Shown piece after piece: positions 1 through 9,336 of a DNA stretch of 64,000 bases. The stretch comes from Metellina segmentata. Its lineage: Eukaryota > Arthropoda > Arachnida > Araneae > Tetragnathidae. Position numbers and translations under genes: made by a program. The DNA lies in NCBI GenBank assembly GCA_947359465.1, contig OX375875.1, positions 11,377,038-11,441,037 on the forward strand, read 5' to 3'. The notes beneath the pieces are model-generated. The model was not told where the DNA came from. It ran no database searches and worked only from the letters and a program-made list of their open reading frames with translations. Positions within the stretch are counted from its first letter, which is position 1, and every line of letters begins with the position of its first letter.

Positions 1-19
1 TCGAATCCCATCCTCGTCG
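1..19 (+). tRNA. tRNA-Ser, 3' fragment at window edge
   Basis: Residues 64-82 of a tRNA-Ser copy cut by the window start; the visible part matches consensus and is followed by a T-run. Confidence 0.9.
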
Positions 20-197
20 AATTTTTTTGTTTGCGTAATATTTTTTATTACTGTTTATAAGCATTTTTTATTAAAATCGACGTCCTACGTATCTAGATTA
101 GGCTGTGCGTGTAATGTTTCTTAACTGCTGTTTGAAATTGTTCAAGGTATATGCAATAAATATGAAGAAAATTTTTTTAGGAATTAGTCATTTTGAA

Positions 198-279
198 GAT
201 GAGGTGGCCGAGTGGTTAAGGCGATGGACTGCTAATCCTTTGGGCTCTGCCCGCGTGGGTTCGAATCCCATCCTCGTCG
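198..279 (+). tRNA. tRNA-Ser(GCT), P group
   Basis: C3T leaves a G·U in the acceptor; A42T gives a T28xT42 mispair in the anticodon stem. A and B boxes intact. Confidence 0.82.
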
Positions 280-455
280 AGTTTTTTTATTTGCGTAATA
301 TTTTTTATTACTGTTTATATGCATTTTTTATTAAAACATCCTACGTATCTAGAGGATGCTGTGCATTTTATGATTCTTAACTGCTGTTTTTGAAGTTGTT
401 CAAGGTAAATACAATAAATATGAAGAAATTTTTTTTAGAAATTATTCATTTCGAA

Positions 456-537
456 GACGAGGTGGCCGAGTGGTTAAGGCGGTGGACTGCTAATCCATTG
501 GGCTCTGCCCGCGTGGGTTCGAATCCCATCCTCGTCG
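456..537 (+). tRNA. tRNA-Ser(GCT), G27 group
   Basis: Only A27G, which turns the 27-43 pair into G·U; every other position is consensus, so probably a functional gene. Confidence 0.92.
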
Positions 538-715
538 AATTTTTTTGTTTGCGTAATATTTTTTATTACTGTTTATAAGCATTTTTTATTAAAATCGACA
601 TCCTACGTATCTAGATTAGGCTGTGCGTGTAATGTTTCTTAACTGCTGTTTGAAATTGTTCAAGGTATATGCAATAAATATGAAGAAAAATTTTTTAGAA
701 ATAATTCATTTCGAA

Positions 716-797
716 GACGAGGTGACCGAGTGGTTAAGGCGATGGACTGCTAATCCATTGGGCTCTGCCCGCGTGGGTTCGAATCCCACCCTCGTCG
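716..797 (+). tRNA. tRNA-Ser(GCT), A10 group
   Basis: G10A weakens the D-stem (A10xC25) and alters the A box; T74C changes the 58-74 G·U to G-C. Confidence 0.8.
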
Positions 798-976
798 AGT
801 TTTTTTGTTTGCGTAATATTTTTTATTACTGTTTATAAGCATTTTTTATTAAAACACGACATCCTACGTATCTAGAGCAAGCTGTGCGTGTAATGTTTCT
901 TAACTGCTGTTTGAAATTGTTCAAGGTATATGCAATATATATGAAGAAATTTTTTTTAGAAATTGTTCATTTCGAA

Positions 977-1057
977 GACGAGGTGGCGAGTGGTTAAGGC
1001 GATGGACTGCTAATCCATTGGGCTCTGCCCGCGTGGGTTCGAATCCCATCCACGTCG
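977..1057 (+). tRNA. tRNA-Ser-like (GCT), delC group, 81 nt
   Basis: One of C11/C12 is missing, removing a D-stem pair and shifting the A box. T77A gives an A5xA77 mispair in the acceptor. Likely weak or inactive. Confidence 0.65.
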
Positions 1058-1235
1058 ACTTTTTTTGTTTGTTTAATATTTTTTATTACTGTTTATAAGA
1101 ATTTTTTATTAAAACACGACATCCTACGTATCTAGAGCAAGCTGTGCGTGTAATGTTTCTTTACTGCTGTTTGAAATTGTTCAAGGTATATGCAATAAAT
1201 ATGAAATTTTTTTTTTAGAAATTAGTCGTTTCGAA

Positions 1236-1317
1236 GATGAGGTGGCCGAGTGGTTAAGGCGATGGACTGATAATCCATTGGGCTCCGCCCGCATGGGTTT
1301 GAATGCCATCCTCGTCG
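1236..1317 (+). tRNA. tRNA-Ser body with Ile anticodon GAT, I group
   Basis: C35A converts the anticodon to GAT. Also C3T, T51C, G58A (A-T pair with T74), C65T in the B box/T-loop and C70G (mispair with G62). The long variable arm and G82 are retained, so any product would look like a seryl-tRNA to SerRS but read AUU/AUC. The B-box damage makes expression doubtful. Confidence 0.75.
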
Positions 1318-1496
1318 AGTTTTTTTATTTGCGTAATATTTTTTACAACTGTCTATATGCATTTTTTATTAAAACAAAACATCCTACGTATCTAGAGCAA
1401 GCTGTGCATATAATGATTCTTAACTGCTGTTTGAAGTTGTTCAAGGTAAATGCAATAAATATGAAGTACATTTTTTTAGAAAATAGACATTTCGAA

Positions 1497-1579
1497 GACG
1501 AGGTGGCCGAGCGGTTAAGGCGATGGACTGCTAATCCATTGGGATCTACCCGCGTGGGTTCGAAATCCCATCCTCGTAG
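1497..1579 (+). tRNA. tRNA-Ser-like (GCT), X group, 83 nt
   Basis: T16C; C48A and G52A remove one variable-stem pair; an extra A makes an 8-nt T-loop inside the B box; C81A unpairs the end of the acceptor (G1xA81). Probably a pseudogene lineage, yet widely amplified in the array. Confidence 0.6.
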
Positions 1580-1753
1580 CGTTTTTTTATTTGCGTAATA
1601 TTCTTTATTACTGTTTATATGCATTTTTTATTAAAACATCGTACGTATCTAGAGCAAGCTGTGCATGTAATGATTCTTAACTGCTGTTTGAAGTTGTTCA
1701 AGGTAAATGCAATAAATATCAAATAAATTTTTTTAGAAATTACTTATTTCGAA

Positions 1754-1835
1754 GACGAGGTGGCCGAGTGGTTAAGGCGATGGACTGCTAATCCATTGGG
1801 CTCTGACCGCGTGGGTTCGAATCCCATCCTCGTCG
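1754..1835 (+). tRNA. tRNA-Ser(GCT), V group
   Basis: Only C53A, a mispair with G47 in the variable stem. Confidence 0.85.
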
Positions 1836-2012
1836 ACTTTTTTTGTTTGCGTAATATTTTTTATTACTGTTTATAAGCATTTTTTATTAAAACACGACAT
1901 CCTACGTATCTAGAGCAAGCTGTGAGTGTAATGTTTCTTAAGTGCTGTTTGAAATTGTTCAAGTTATATGCAATAAATATGAAATTTTTTTTTAGAAATT
2001 AGTCGTTTCGAA

Positions 2013-2094
2013 GATGAGGTGGCCGAGTGGTTAAGGCGATGGACTGATAATCCATTGGGCTCTGCCCGCATGGGTTTGAATCCCATCCTCGACG
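2013..2094 (+). tRNA. tRNA-Ser body with anticodon GAT, J group
   Basis: C35A gives GAT. Also C3T, G58A (pairs T74), C65T in the T-loop, and T80A (A2xA80 acceptor mispair). Confidence 0.75.
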
Positions 2095-2273
2095 AGTTTT
2101 TTTATTTGCGTAATATTTTTTATAACTGTTTACATGCATTTTTTATTAAAACACGACATCCTACGTATCTAGAGCAAGCTGTGCGTGTAATGTTTCTTAA
2201 CTGCTGTTTGAAATTGTTCAAGGTATATGCAATAAATATGAAGAAAACTTTTTAAGAAAATAGTCGTTTTGAA

Positions 2274-2355
2274 GATGAGGTGGCCGAGTGGTTTAGGCGA
2301 TGGACTGCTAATCCATTGGTCTCTGCCCGCGTGGGTTCGAATCCCATCATCGTCG
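2274..2355 (+). tRNA. tRNA-Ser(GCT), K group
   Basis: C3T, A21T, G47T (variable stem) and C76A (G6xA76 acceptor mispair). Confidence 0.72.
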
Positions 2356-2529
2356 ATTTCTTTTATTTGCGTAATATTTTTTATTACTGTTTATATGCAT
2401 TTTTTATTAAAACATCCTACGTATCTAGAGCAAGCTGTGCATGTAATGATTCTTAACTGCTGTTTGAAGTTGTTCAAGGTAAATGCAATAAATACCAAGT
2501 AAATTTTTTTAGAAATTACTGATTTCGAA

Positions 2530-2611
2530 TACGAGGTGGCCGAGTGGTTAAGGCGATGGACAGCTAATCCATTGGGCTGTGCCCGCGAGGGTTCGAATCA
2601 CATCCTCGTCG
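2530..2611 (+). tRNA. tRNA-Ser-like (GCT), M group, A33
   Basis: T33A removes the near-universal U33. Also G1T, C50G, T59A and C71A in acceptor, variable arm and T-stem. Probably not functional. Confidence 0.6.
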
Positions 2612-2790
2612 AGTTTTTTTATTTGCGTAATATTTTTTATAACTGTTTACATGCATTTTTTATTAAAACAAAACATCCTACGTATCTAGAGCAAGCTGTG
2701 CATGTAATGATTCTTAACTGCTGTTTGAAGTTGTTCAAGGTAAATGCAATAAATATGAAGTACATTTTTTTAGAAATTAGTCATTTCGAA

Positions 2791-2873
2791 GACGAGGTGG
2801 CCGAGCTGTTAAGTCGATGGACTGCTAATCCAATGGGATCTACCAAGGTGGGTTCGAAATCCCATCCTCGTAG
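2791..2873 (+). tRNA. tRNA-Ser-like (GCT), X group, decayed
   Basis: X-group changes plus T16C/G17T, G24T, T43A and C55A, G56A, C57G. D-stem, anticodon stem, variable stem and acceptor all damaged; likely pseudogene. Confidence 0.5.
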
Positions 2874-3058
2874 CGTTTTTTTATTTGCGTAATATTTTTT
2901 TTACTGCTTATATGCATTTTTTATTATAACACGACATCCTACGTATCTAGAGCAAGTTGTGCATGTAATGTTTCATTACAACTGTTTGAAATTGTTCAAG
3001 GCAATTGCAATAAATATGAAGAAATTTTTTTTAGAAATTATTCATTTCGAAGACGAGG

Positions 3059-3069
3059 TGGCCGAGTGG
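3059..3069 (+). promoter_or_regulatory. A box (representative)
   Basis: Internal Pol III promoter element of the 3052 gene. Altered in A10 copies (G10A), in delC copies and in copies with G9T/G10T. Confidence 0.9.
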
Positions 3070-3111
3070 TTAAGGCGATGGACTGCTAATCCATTGGGCT
3101 CTGCCCGCGTG

Positions 3112-3122
3112 GGTTCGAATCC
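3112..3122 (+). promoter_or_regulatory. B box (representative)
   Basis: Internal TFIIIC-binding element of the 3052 gene. Altered by C65T in the I and J groups, by the inserted A in X copies and by C71A in M copies. Confidence 0.9.
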
Positions 3123-3135
3123 CATCCTCGTCGAA

Positions 3136-3142
3136 TTTTTTT
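3136..3142 (+). terminator. Pol III terminator (representative)
   Basis: Seven consecutive T starting 3 bases after G82 of the 3052 gene. Nearly all units have such a run at this place; a few are weakened by an internal C or G (TTTCTTT after 30817 and 34720, GTTGTTTT after 30300 and 37053). Confidence 0.88.
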
Positions 3143-3244
3143 GTTTGCGTAATATTTTTTATTACTGTTTATAAGCATTTTTTATTAAAATCGACATCCT
3201 ACGTATCTAGATTAGGCTGTGCGTGTAATGTTTCTTAACTGCTG

Positions 3245-3260
3245 TTTGAAATTGTTCAAA
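3245..3260 (+). repeat. short spacer inverted repeat (representative)
   Basis: TTTGAA and TTCAAA separated by ATTG (GTTG in other spacer types). The core TTGAA/TTCAA recurs in most units although the surrounding spacer varies. Function unknown; possibly an upstream factor site. Confidence 0.6.
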
Positions 3261-3270
3261 GTATATGCAA

Positions 3271-3278
3271 TAAATATG
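3271..3278 (+). promoter_or_regulatory. TATA-like element (representative)
   Basis: TAAATATG at -41 to -34 of the 3312 gene, seen at the same distance in most units. Upstream TATA-like sequences help some animal tRNA genes. Units with TAAATATC (before the V, V' and M copies, for example 1754, 10635 and 26159) carry a change here. Confidence 0.45.
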
Positions 3279-3311
3279 AAGAAAATTTTTTTAGGAATTA
3301 GTCATTTAGAA

Positions 3312-3393
3312 GATGAGGTGGCCGAGTGGTTAAGGCGATGGACTGCTAATCATTTGGGCTCTGCCCGCGTGGGTTCGAATCCCATCCTCGTCG
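3312..3393 (+). tRNA. tRNA-Ser(GCT), Z group
   Basis: C3T with C41A and A42T, two adjacent mispairs in the anticodon stem (G29xA41, T28xT42). Confidence 0.72.
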
Positions 3394-3567
3394 AGTTTTT
3401 TTATTTGCGTAATATTTTTTATTACTGTTTATATGCATTTTTTATTAAAACATCCTACGTATCTAGAGGAAGCTGTGCATTTTATGATTCTTAACTGCTG
3501 TTTGAAGTTGTACAAGGTAAATACAATAAATATGAAGAAATTTTTTTTAGAAATTATTCATTTCGAA

Positions 3568-3649
3568 GACGAGGTGGCCGAGTGGTTAAGGCGGTGGACT
3601 GCTAATCCATTGGGCTCTGCCCGCGTGGGTTCGAATCCCATCCTCGTCG
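3568..3649 (+). tRNA. tRNA-Ser(GCT), G27 group
   Basis: Only A27G. Confidence 0.92.
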
Positions 3650-3827
3650 AATTTTTTTGTTTGCGTAATATTTTTTATTACTGTTTATAAGCATTTTTTA
3701 TTAAAATCGACATCCTACGTATCTAGATTAGGCTGTGCGTGTAATGTTTCTTAACTTTTGTTTGAAATTGTTCAAGGTATATGCAATAAATATGAAGAAA
3801 AATGTTTTAGAAATTGTTCATTTCGAA

Positions 3828-3908
3828 GACGAGGTGGCAAGTGGTTAAGGCGATGGACTGCTAATCCATTGGGCTCTGCCCGCGTGGGTTCGAATCCCAT
3901 CCACGTCG
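3828..3908 (+). tRNA. tRNA-Ser-like (GCT), delC group, 81 nt
   Basis: One C of 11-12 lost, with G13A and T77A. This is the CAAG version of the delC group; the 977 copy is the CGAG version. Confidence 0.62.
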
Positions 3909-4086
3909 ACTTTTTTTGTTTGCGTAATATTTTTTATTACTGTTTATAAGAATTTTTTATTAAAACACGACATCCTACGTATCTAGAGCAAGCTGTGCGT
4001 GTAATGTTTCTTTACTGCTGTTTGAAATTGTTCAAGGTATATGCAATAAATATGAAATTTTTTTTTTAGAAATTAGTCGTTTCGAA

Positions 4087-4168
4087 GATGAGGTGGCCGA
4101 GTGGTTAAGGCGATGGACTGATAATCCATTGGGCTCCGCCCGCATGGGTTTGAATGCCATCCTCGTCG
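4087..4168 (+). tRNA. tRNA-Ser body, anticodon GAT, I group
   Basis: Same changes as the 1236 copy. Confidence 0.75.
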
Positions 4169-4347
4169 AGTTTTTTTATTTGCGTAATATTTTTTACAAC
4201 TGCTTATATGCATTTTTTATTAAAACAAAACATCCTACGTATCTAGAGCAAGCTGTGCATATAATGATTCTTAACTGCTGTTTGAAGTTGTTCAAGGTAA
4301 ATGCAATAAATATGAAGTACATTTTTTTAGAAAATAGACATTTCGAA

Positions 4348-4429
4348 GACGAGGTGGCCGAGCGGTTAAGGTGATGGACTGCTAATCCATTGGGCTCTGC
4401 CGTTGTGGGTTCGAATCCCATCCTCGTCG
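4348..4429 (+). tRNA. tRNA-Ser(GCT), GT group
   Basis: T16C, C25T (G10·T25), C55G, G56T and C57T; the outer variable-stem pair is lost. Confidence 0.75.
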
Positions 4430-4603
4430 AGGTTTTTTATTTGCGTAATATTTTTTATTACTGTTTATATGCATTTTTTATTAAAACATCCTACGTATCT
4501 AGAGCAAGCTGTGCATTTTATGATTCTTAACTGCTGTTTGAAGTTGTTCAAGGTAAATACAATAAATATGAAGAAAATTTTTTTAGAAATTATTCATTTC
4601 GGA

Positions 4604-4685
4604 GACGAGGTGGCCGAGTGGTTAAGGCGGTGGACTGCTAATCCATTGGGCTCTGCCCGCGTGGGTTCGAATCCCATCCTCGTCG
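4604..4685 (+). tRNA. tRNA-Ser(GCT), G27 group
   Basis: Only A27G. Confidence 0.92.
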
Positions 4686-4863
4686 AATTTTTTTGTTTGC
4701 GTAATATTTTTTATTACTGTTTATAAGCATTTTTTATTAAAATCGACATCCTACGTATCTAGATTAGGCTGTGCGTGTAATGTTTCTTAACTGCTGTTTG
4801 AAATTGTTCAAGGTATATGCAATAAATATGAAGAAAATTTTTTTAGGAATTAGTCATTTTGAA

Positions 4864-4945
4864 GATGAGGTGGCCGAGTTGTTAAGGCGATGGACTGCTA
4901 ATCCATTGGGCTCTGCCGTCGTGGGTTCGAATCCCATCCTCGTCG
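4864..4945 (+). tRNA. tRNA-Ser(GCT), GT group with T17
   Basis: C3T, G17T (first G of the D-loop GG), C55G, G56T. Confidence 0.75.
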
Positions 4946-5118
4946 AGGTTTTTTTTTTGCGTAATATTTTTTATTACTGTTTATATGCATTTTTTATTAA
5001 AACATCCTACTTATCTAGAGCAAGCTGTGCATATTATGATTCTTAACTGCTGTTTGAAGTTGTTCAAGGTAAATACAATAAATATGAAAATTTTTTTTTA
5101 GAAATTATTCATTTCGGA

Positions 5119-5200
5119 GACGAGGTGGCCGAGTGGTTAAGGCGGTGGACTGCTAATCCATTGGGCTCTGCTCGCGTGGGTTCGAATCCCATCCTCGTCG
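5119..5200 (+). tRNA. tRNA-Ser(GCT), G27 group
   Basis: A27G and C54T (G46·T54 wobble). Confidence 0.9.
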
Positions 5201-5378
5201 AATTTTTTTGTTTGCGTAATATTTTTTATTACTGTTTATAAGCATTTTTTATTAAAATCGACATCCTACGTATCTAGATTAGGCTGTGCGTGTAATGTTT
5301 CTTAACTGCTGTTTGAAATTGTTCAAGGTATATGCAATAAATATGAAGAAAATTTTTTTAGGAATTAGTCATTTAGAA

Positions 5379-5460
5379 GATGAGGTGGCCGAGTGGTTAA
5401 GGCGATGGACTGCTAATCATTTGGGCTCTGCCCGCGTGGGTTCGAATCCCATCCTTGTCG
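5379..5460 (+). tRNA. tRNA-Ser(GCT), Z group
   Basis: C3T, C41A, A42T and C78T (G4·T78). Confidence 0.7.
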
Positions 5461-5634
5461 AGTTTTTTTATTTGCGTAATATTTTTTATTACTGTTTATA
5501 TGCATTTTTTATTAAAACATCCTACGTATCTAGAGGAAGCTGTGCATTTTATGATTCTTAACTGCTGTTTGAAGTTGTACAAGGTAAATACAATAAATAT
5601 GAAGAAATTTTTTTTAGAAATTATTCATTTCGAA

Positions 5635-5716
5635 GACGAGGTGGCCGAGTGGTTAAGGCGGTGGACTGCTAATCCATTGGGCTCTGCCCGCGTGGGTTCG
5701 AATCCCATCCTCGTCG
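5635..5716 (+). tRNA. tRNA-Ser(GCT), G27 group
   Basis: Only A27G. Confidence 0.92.
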
Positions 5717-5894
5717 AATTTTTTTGTTTGCGTAATATTTTTTATTACTGTTTATAAGCATTTTTTATTAAAATCGACATCCTACGTATCTAGATTAGGC
5801 TGTGCGTGTAATGTTTCTTAACTGCTGTTTGAAATTGTTCAAGGTATATGCAATAAATATGAAGAAAAATGTTTTAGAAATTGTTCATTTCGAA

Positions 5895-5975
5895 GACGAG
5901 GTGGCAAGTGGTTAAGGCGATGGACTGCTAATCCATTGGGCTCTGCCCGCGTGGGTTCGAATCCCATCCACGTCG
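5895..5975 (+). tRNA. tRNA-Ser-like (GCT), delC group
   Basis: As 3828 (C loss, G13A, T77A). Last gene before the Helitron. Confidence 0.62.
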
Positions 5976-6106
5976 ACTTTTTTTGTTTGCGTAATATTTT
6001 TTATTACTGTTTATAAGAATTTTTTATTAAAACACGACATCCTACGTATCTAGAGCAAGCTGTGCGTGTAATGTTTCTTTACTGCTGTTTGAAATTGTTC
6101 AAGGTA

Positions 6107-6172
6107 TCTATATAAATAAGAATGGAGTGTTTGTTTGTATCTATATAAATAAGAATGGAGTGTTTGTTTGTA
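6107..6172 (+). repeat. duplicated Helitron 5' end, 2 x 33 bp
   Basis: The first 33 bp (from TCTATATAAATAAG to TTTGTA) are repeated exactly at 6140-6172, so the element has two tandem copies of its 5' terminus. Confidence 0.92.
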
Positions 6173-6253
6173 CATTCAATATTTTCGACGCATTTCAAGT
6201 TTTCTATCCGTTTTGGACCCTTCTGATGCCGAATCCGCCTTTTTCTCGTTTGG

Positions 6254-6288
<35 letters not shown>
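6254..6288 (+). repeat. (TGTC)n microsatellite in Helitron
   Basis: Nearly nine perfect TGTC units. CTGTCTGT occurs again near 6391. Confidence 0.95.
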
Positions 6289-7154
6289 ATGTTGTGCCCT
6301 ATACACGTCCACACGGTTTAAGATATTTTCATGGAAATTTGCATACAGAGAGTACTTATCTTGATTTAGTGAGTAGAATTGGTTGCGAAAGTCTGTCTGT
6401 CCGTCTTTCTGTTCTATGCTCGATTTTGTGTTTGTGTGTTTGTGTAGGCATCACATGAATTGTATTCCAGATATTTGATTGCATTGTATTTTATTTTATA
6501 CATTATCTATTAATTTAGTGAATGCAATATTAAACATTTCTTTATTGTTATATTTAGACGAGTTTCATGCTAAAACACCTGAGTAAGTATACTTAAATCA
6601 ACCATAATTTGGTAGTTTTGGAAAAATTGGAATGTCTATTGAATATTACGATTAATTCGATTGCTTTACCAGTACTGCTGAGAAAGTAATTATTCTTCAA
6701 AAAAATTTTTTTTTTTATGGAATTTCATTTCTGATACGTCATTTATTTCGAGTCTTATTTTTATTCTTTGCGCAATGAAAACGATTTCCGAAAATTTGGG
6801 ACAGACGATATTTTTCAATGAAACGAGAATGAACACGATCGCGCGAGCAGTGATATTTTTTCTGGTTCTTTCGCTCTGAATTAATTTCACATTTCTAACT
6901 TTTGTACACTTTTAGTTGTAAGTTGTGGCAACTGTGCGAGATCAAGAGATAAAATTGAATCACAAATTAATATCTTTGGAACAATTTTTTACGACATCTT
7001 TTATTTTGTTTAACTTTGCTGTTTCCTGTTTTAAATATTTATTATTTTAATAAATGTGTTTTCCTTCTCATCACACCCAACAGCACCACAAAGTACTAGA
7101 CTTGAAAATGTTAGGTAAGTCAGTATAAATTTTCAGTAAATTTTAAGTGTAGTT

Positions 7155-7230
7155 ATGCCGTTATAGAATAATGCCGTTATTTAAAGAATAATGCCGTTAT
7201 TTAAAGAATAATGTCGTTATTGAAATAATA
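7155..7230 (+). repeat. imperfect about 20-bp tandem repeat in Helitron
   Basis: Four units beginning ATGCCGTTAT or ATGTCGTTAT; the middle two (7171-7190 and 7191-7210) are identical, the outer two are a 16-bp and a diverged 20-bp version. Confidence 0.88.
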
Positions 7231-7786
7231 ATAATGTTTAAAAATCCAAACTAGAACTTTTTCCAACATTAAAAAATTCGTTGTAGTAATGACAGGAGAA
7301 GATTGCAAAATTTCACAATGTCGCATACCGGAGGCAAGAGTGCCACAGGTAAAAAAATATTGTTTTGTTGACTATGAGTGCGAGAGCACTCGCCGTAAAT
7401 CGTAATTTTAATTAATTGAGTTGCACATGAAAACAACTTAAGAAAGGGAATTCCAAATTTTCCTATAAATCGTCTTTTATAGTAGTAACCTTAGTATCAC
7501 CTTTCGTCTTTTTGAGCTTTGTCATACAGCAATTGTGCGATGTATGTGAAATGTATTACATGAATGGATATGCATGTGTTGCATTTGTGTCCAAAGTAAG
7601 TTGTAGAAAATATAAAGATGGCGAAAGGTGTTAAAATAAATTTTTACTCTACAAAAAACGTAAGTCATTATATATTTTGATTATCTCTTCAATCTAGAGT
7701 AAACCAATTCAAACCGAGTAAGGTCGGGTATTTTGCTAGTATGCAATAAATATGAAATTTTTTTTTTAGAAATTAGTCGTTTCGAA

Positions 7787-7870
7787 GATGAGGGGTGGCC
7801 GAGTGGTTAAGGCGATGGACTGATAATCCATTGGGCTCCGCCCGCATGGGTTTGAATGCCATCCTCGTCG
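7787..7870 (+). tRNA. tRNA-Ser body, anticodon GAT, I group, 84 nt
   Basis: I-group changes plus an extra GG between acceptor and T8. First gene after the Helitron. Confidence 0.62.
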
Positions 7871-8049
7871 AGTTTTTTTATTTGCGTAATATTTTTTACA
7901 ACTGCTTATATGCATTTTTTATTAAAACAAAACATCCTACGTATCTAGAGCAAGCTGTGCATATAATGATTCTTAACTGCTGTTTGAAGTTGTTCAAGGT
8001 AAATGCAATAAATATGAAGTACATTTTTTTAGAAAATAGACATTTCGAA

Positions 8050-8131
8050 GACGAGGTGGCCTAGCGGTTAAGGCGATGGACTGCTAATCCATTGGGCTCT
8101 GCCGTCGTGGGTTCGAATCCCATCCTCGTCG
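8050..8131 (+). tRNA. tRNA-Ser(GCT), GT group
   Basis: G13T, T16C, C55G, G56T. Confidence 0.75.
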
Positions 8132-8305
8132 AGGTTTTTTTTTTGCGTAATATTTTTTATTACTGTTTATATGCATTTTTTATTAAAACATCCTACGTAT
8201 CTAGAGCAAGCTGTGCATTTTATGATTCTTAACTGCTGTTTGAAGTTGTTCAAGGTAAATACAATAAATATGAAGAAAATTTTTTTAGAAATTATTCATT
8301 TCGGA

Positions 8306-8387
8306 GACGAGGTGGCCGAGTGGTTAAGGCGGTGGACTGCTAATCCATTGGGCTCTGCCCGCGTGGGTTCGAATCCCATCCTCGTCG
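8306..8387 (+). tRNA. tRNA-Ser(GCT), G27 group
   Basis: Only A27G. Confidence 0.92.
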
Positions 8388-8565
8388 AATTTTTTTGTTT
8401 GCGTAATATTTTTTATTACTGTTTATAAGCATTTTTTATTAAAATCGACATCCTACGTATCTAGATTAGGCTGTGCGTGTAATGTTTCTTAACTGCTGTT
8501 TGAAATTGTTCAAGGTATATGCAATAAATATGAAGAAAATTTTTTTAGGAATTAGTCATTTTGAA

Positions 8566-8647
8566 GATGAGGTGGCCGAGTTGTTAAGGCGATGAACTGC
8601 TAATCCATTGGGCTCTGCCGTCGTGGGTTCGAATCCCATCCTCGTCG
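8566..8647 (+). tRNA. tRNA-Ser(GCT), GT group with T17
   Basis: C3T, G17T, C55G, G56T and private G30A (A30xC40 mispair). Confidence 0.7.
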
Positions 8648-8820
8648 AGGTTTTTTTTTATGCGTAATATTTTTTATTACTGTTTATATGCATTTTTTAT
8701 TAAAACATCCTACTTATCTAGAGCAAGCTGTGCATTTTATGATTCTTAACTGCTGTTTGAAGTTGTTCAAGGTAAATACAATAAATATGAAAATTTTTTT
8801 TAGAAATTATTCATTTCGGA

Positions 8821-8902
8821 GACGAGGTGGCCGAGTGGTTAAGGCGGTGGACTGCTAATCCATTGGGCTCTGCTCGCGTGGGTTCGAATCCCATCCTCGT
8901 CG
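8821..8902 (+). tRNA. tRNA-Ser(GCT), G27 group
   Basis: A27G, C54T. Confidence 0.9.
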
Positions 8903-9080
8903 AATTTTTTTGTTTGCGTAATATTTTTTATTACTGTTTATAAGCATTTTTTATTAAAATCGACATCCTACGTATCTAGATTAGGCTGTGCGTGTAATGT
9001 TTCTTAACTGCTGTTTGAAATTGTTCAAGGTATATGCAATAAATATGAAGAAAATTTTTTTAGGAATTAGTCATTTAGAA

Positions 9081-9162
9081 GATGAGGTGGCCGAGTGGTT
9101 AAGGCGATGGACTGCTAATCATTTGGGCTCTGCCCGCGTGGGTTCGAATCCCATCCTCGTCG
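9081..9162 (+). tRNA. tRNA-Ser(GCT), Z group
   Basis: C3T, C41A, A42T. Confidence 0.72.
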
Positions 9163-9336
9163 AGTTTTTTTATTTGCGTAATATTTTTTATTACTGTTTA
9201 TATGCATTTTTTATTAAAACATCCTACGTATCTAGAGGAAGCTGTGCATTTTATGATTCTTAACTGCTGTTTGAAGTTGTTCAAGGTAAATACAATAAAT
9301 ATGAAGAAATTTTTTTTAGAAATTATTCATTTCGAA

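Larger units (their letters stand above)
198..3133 (+). repeat. higher-order block 1 (copy A)
   Basis: Unit order P, G27, A10, delC, I, X, V, J, K, M, X, consensus. The same order, except X replaced by a GAT mosaic in sixth place, occurs at 11413-14345, 11.212-11.217 kb away. Confidence 0.85.
3052..3133 (+). tRNA. tRNA-Ser(GCT), exact consensus
   Basis: Reference copy of the array; it would read AGC and AGU as serine. All stems pair: acceptor 7 bp with one T3/G79-free Watson-Crick set, 3-bp D-stem, 5-bp anticodon stem, 4-bp class II variable stem (45-48/52-55) and T-stem with one G58·T74. U33, A37 and discriminator G82 are present. The A box (8-18, TGGCCGAGTGG) and B box (61-71, GGTTCGAATCC) match the Pol III consensus. 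No intron and no encoded CCA. Seven T follow two bases after the gene. Class II arm plus G82 are the features eukaryotic SerRS uses, so the serine assignment is secure. Confidence 0.97.
4348..5975 (+). repeat. higher-order block 2 (copy A)
   Basis: Seven units (GT, G27, GT-T17, G27, Z, G27, delC), each exactly 3702 bp from its partner in 8050-9677. Subtracting the 1633-bp Helitron gives an original offset of 2069 bp. Confidence 0.9.
1..6106 (+). repeat. tandem tRNA-Ser array, left block
   Basis: Head-to-tail units of about 256-262 bp. Each unit is a tRNA-Ser gene, then a run of about 7 T (Pol III terminator), then an AT-rich spacer. The spacer has recognisable modules: a GCGTAAT motif, a long T/A stretch, CCTACGTATCTAGA, a TTGAA/TTCAA inverted repeat, AATAAATATGAA at about -43 to -32, and a T-tract just before the gene. 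Small spacer differences (AAAACATCC, AAAACACGACATCC, AAAACAAAACATCC, AAAATCGACATCC) set the unit length. Holds one 3' fragment and 23 complete genes, all on the plus strand. It stops at the Helitron, which splits a spacer. Confidence 0.97.
6107..7739 (+). mobile_element. non-autonomous Helitron inserted in an array spacer
   Basis: 1633 bp of sequence unrelated to the array. It begins TC and ends CTAG, and sits exactly between the A (6106) and T (7740) of a spacer AAGGTA/TATGC that is continuous in neighbouring units. There is no target-site duplication. Eight bases before the CTAG lies a short hairpin (CCGA 7714-7717, TCGG 7724-7727, loop GTAAGG). These are the classic Helitron terminal and target features. 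No Rep/helicase coding region fits and the ORFs are short, so it would depend on an enzyme made elsewhere. Its corresponding site in the paralogous block after 9677 is empty. Confidence 0.93.

Noticed and set aside
1236..1317. Annotating GAT copies as tRNA-Ile
   Set aside because: The body is clearly class II serine with a long variable arm and G82; only one anticodon base differs from the neighbouring serine genes.
1343..1624. Minus-strand open frames beginning near GFEPTRAEPNGLAVHRLN
   Set aside because: Reverse complement of the tRNA body, repeated wherever two units stay in frame.
6079..6458. Short frames in the Helitron with SVCLSVCLSVC or DRQTDRQTDRQ
   Set aside because: Translations of the TGTC microsatellite; no Rep or helicase motif.
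6690..6890. Minus-strand 66-codon frame in the Helitron
   Set aside because: Low-complexity, no recognisable motif, and random frames of this length are expected in AT-rich DNA.
6173..7713. Captured host gene fragment inside the Helitron
   Set aside because: I see no open frame or recognisable domain; the interior is AT-rich with simple repeats only.
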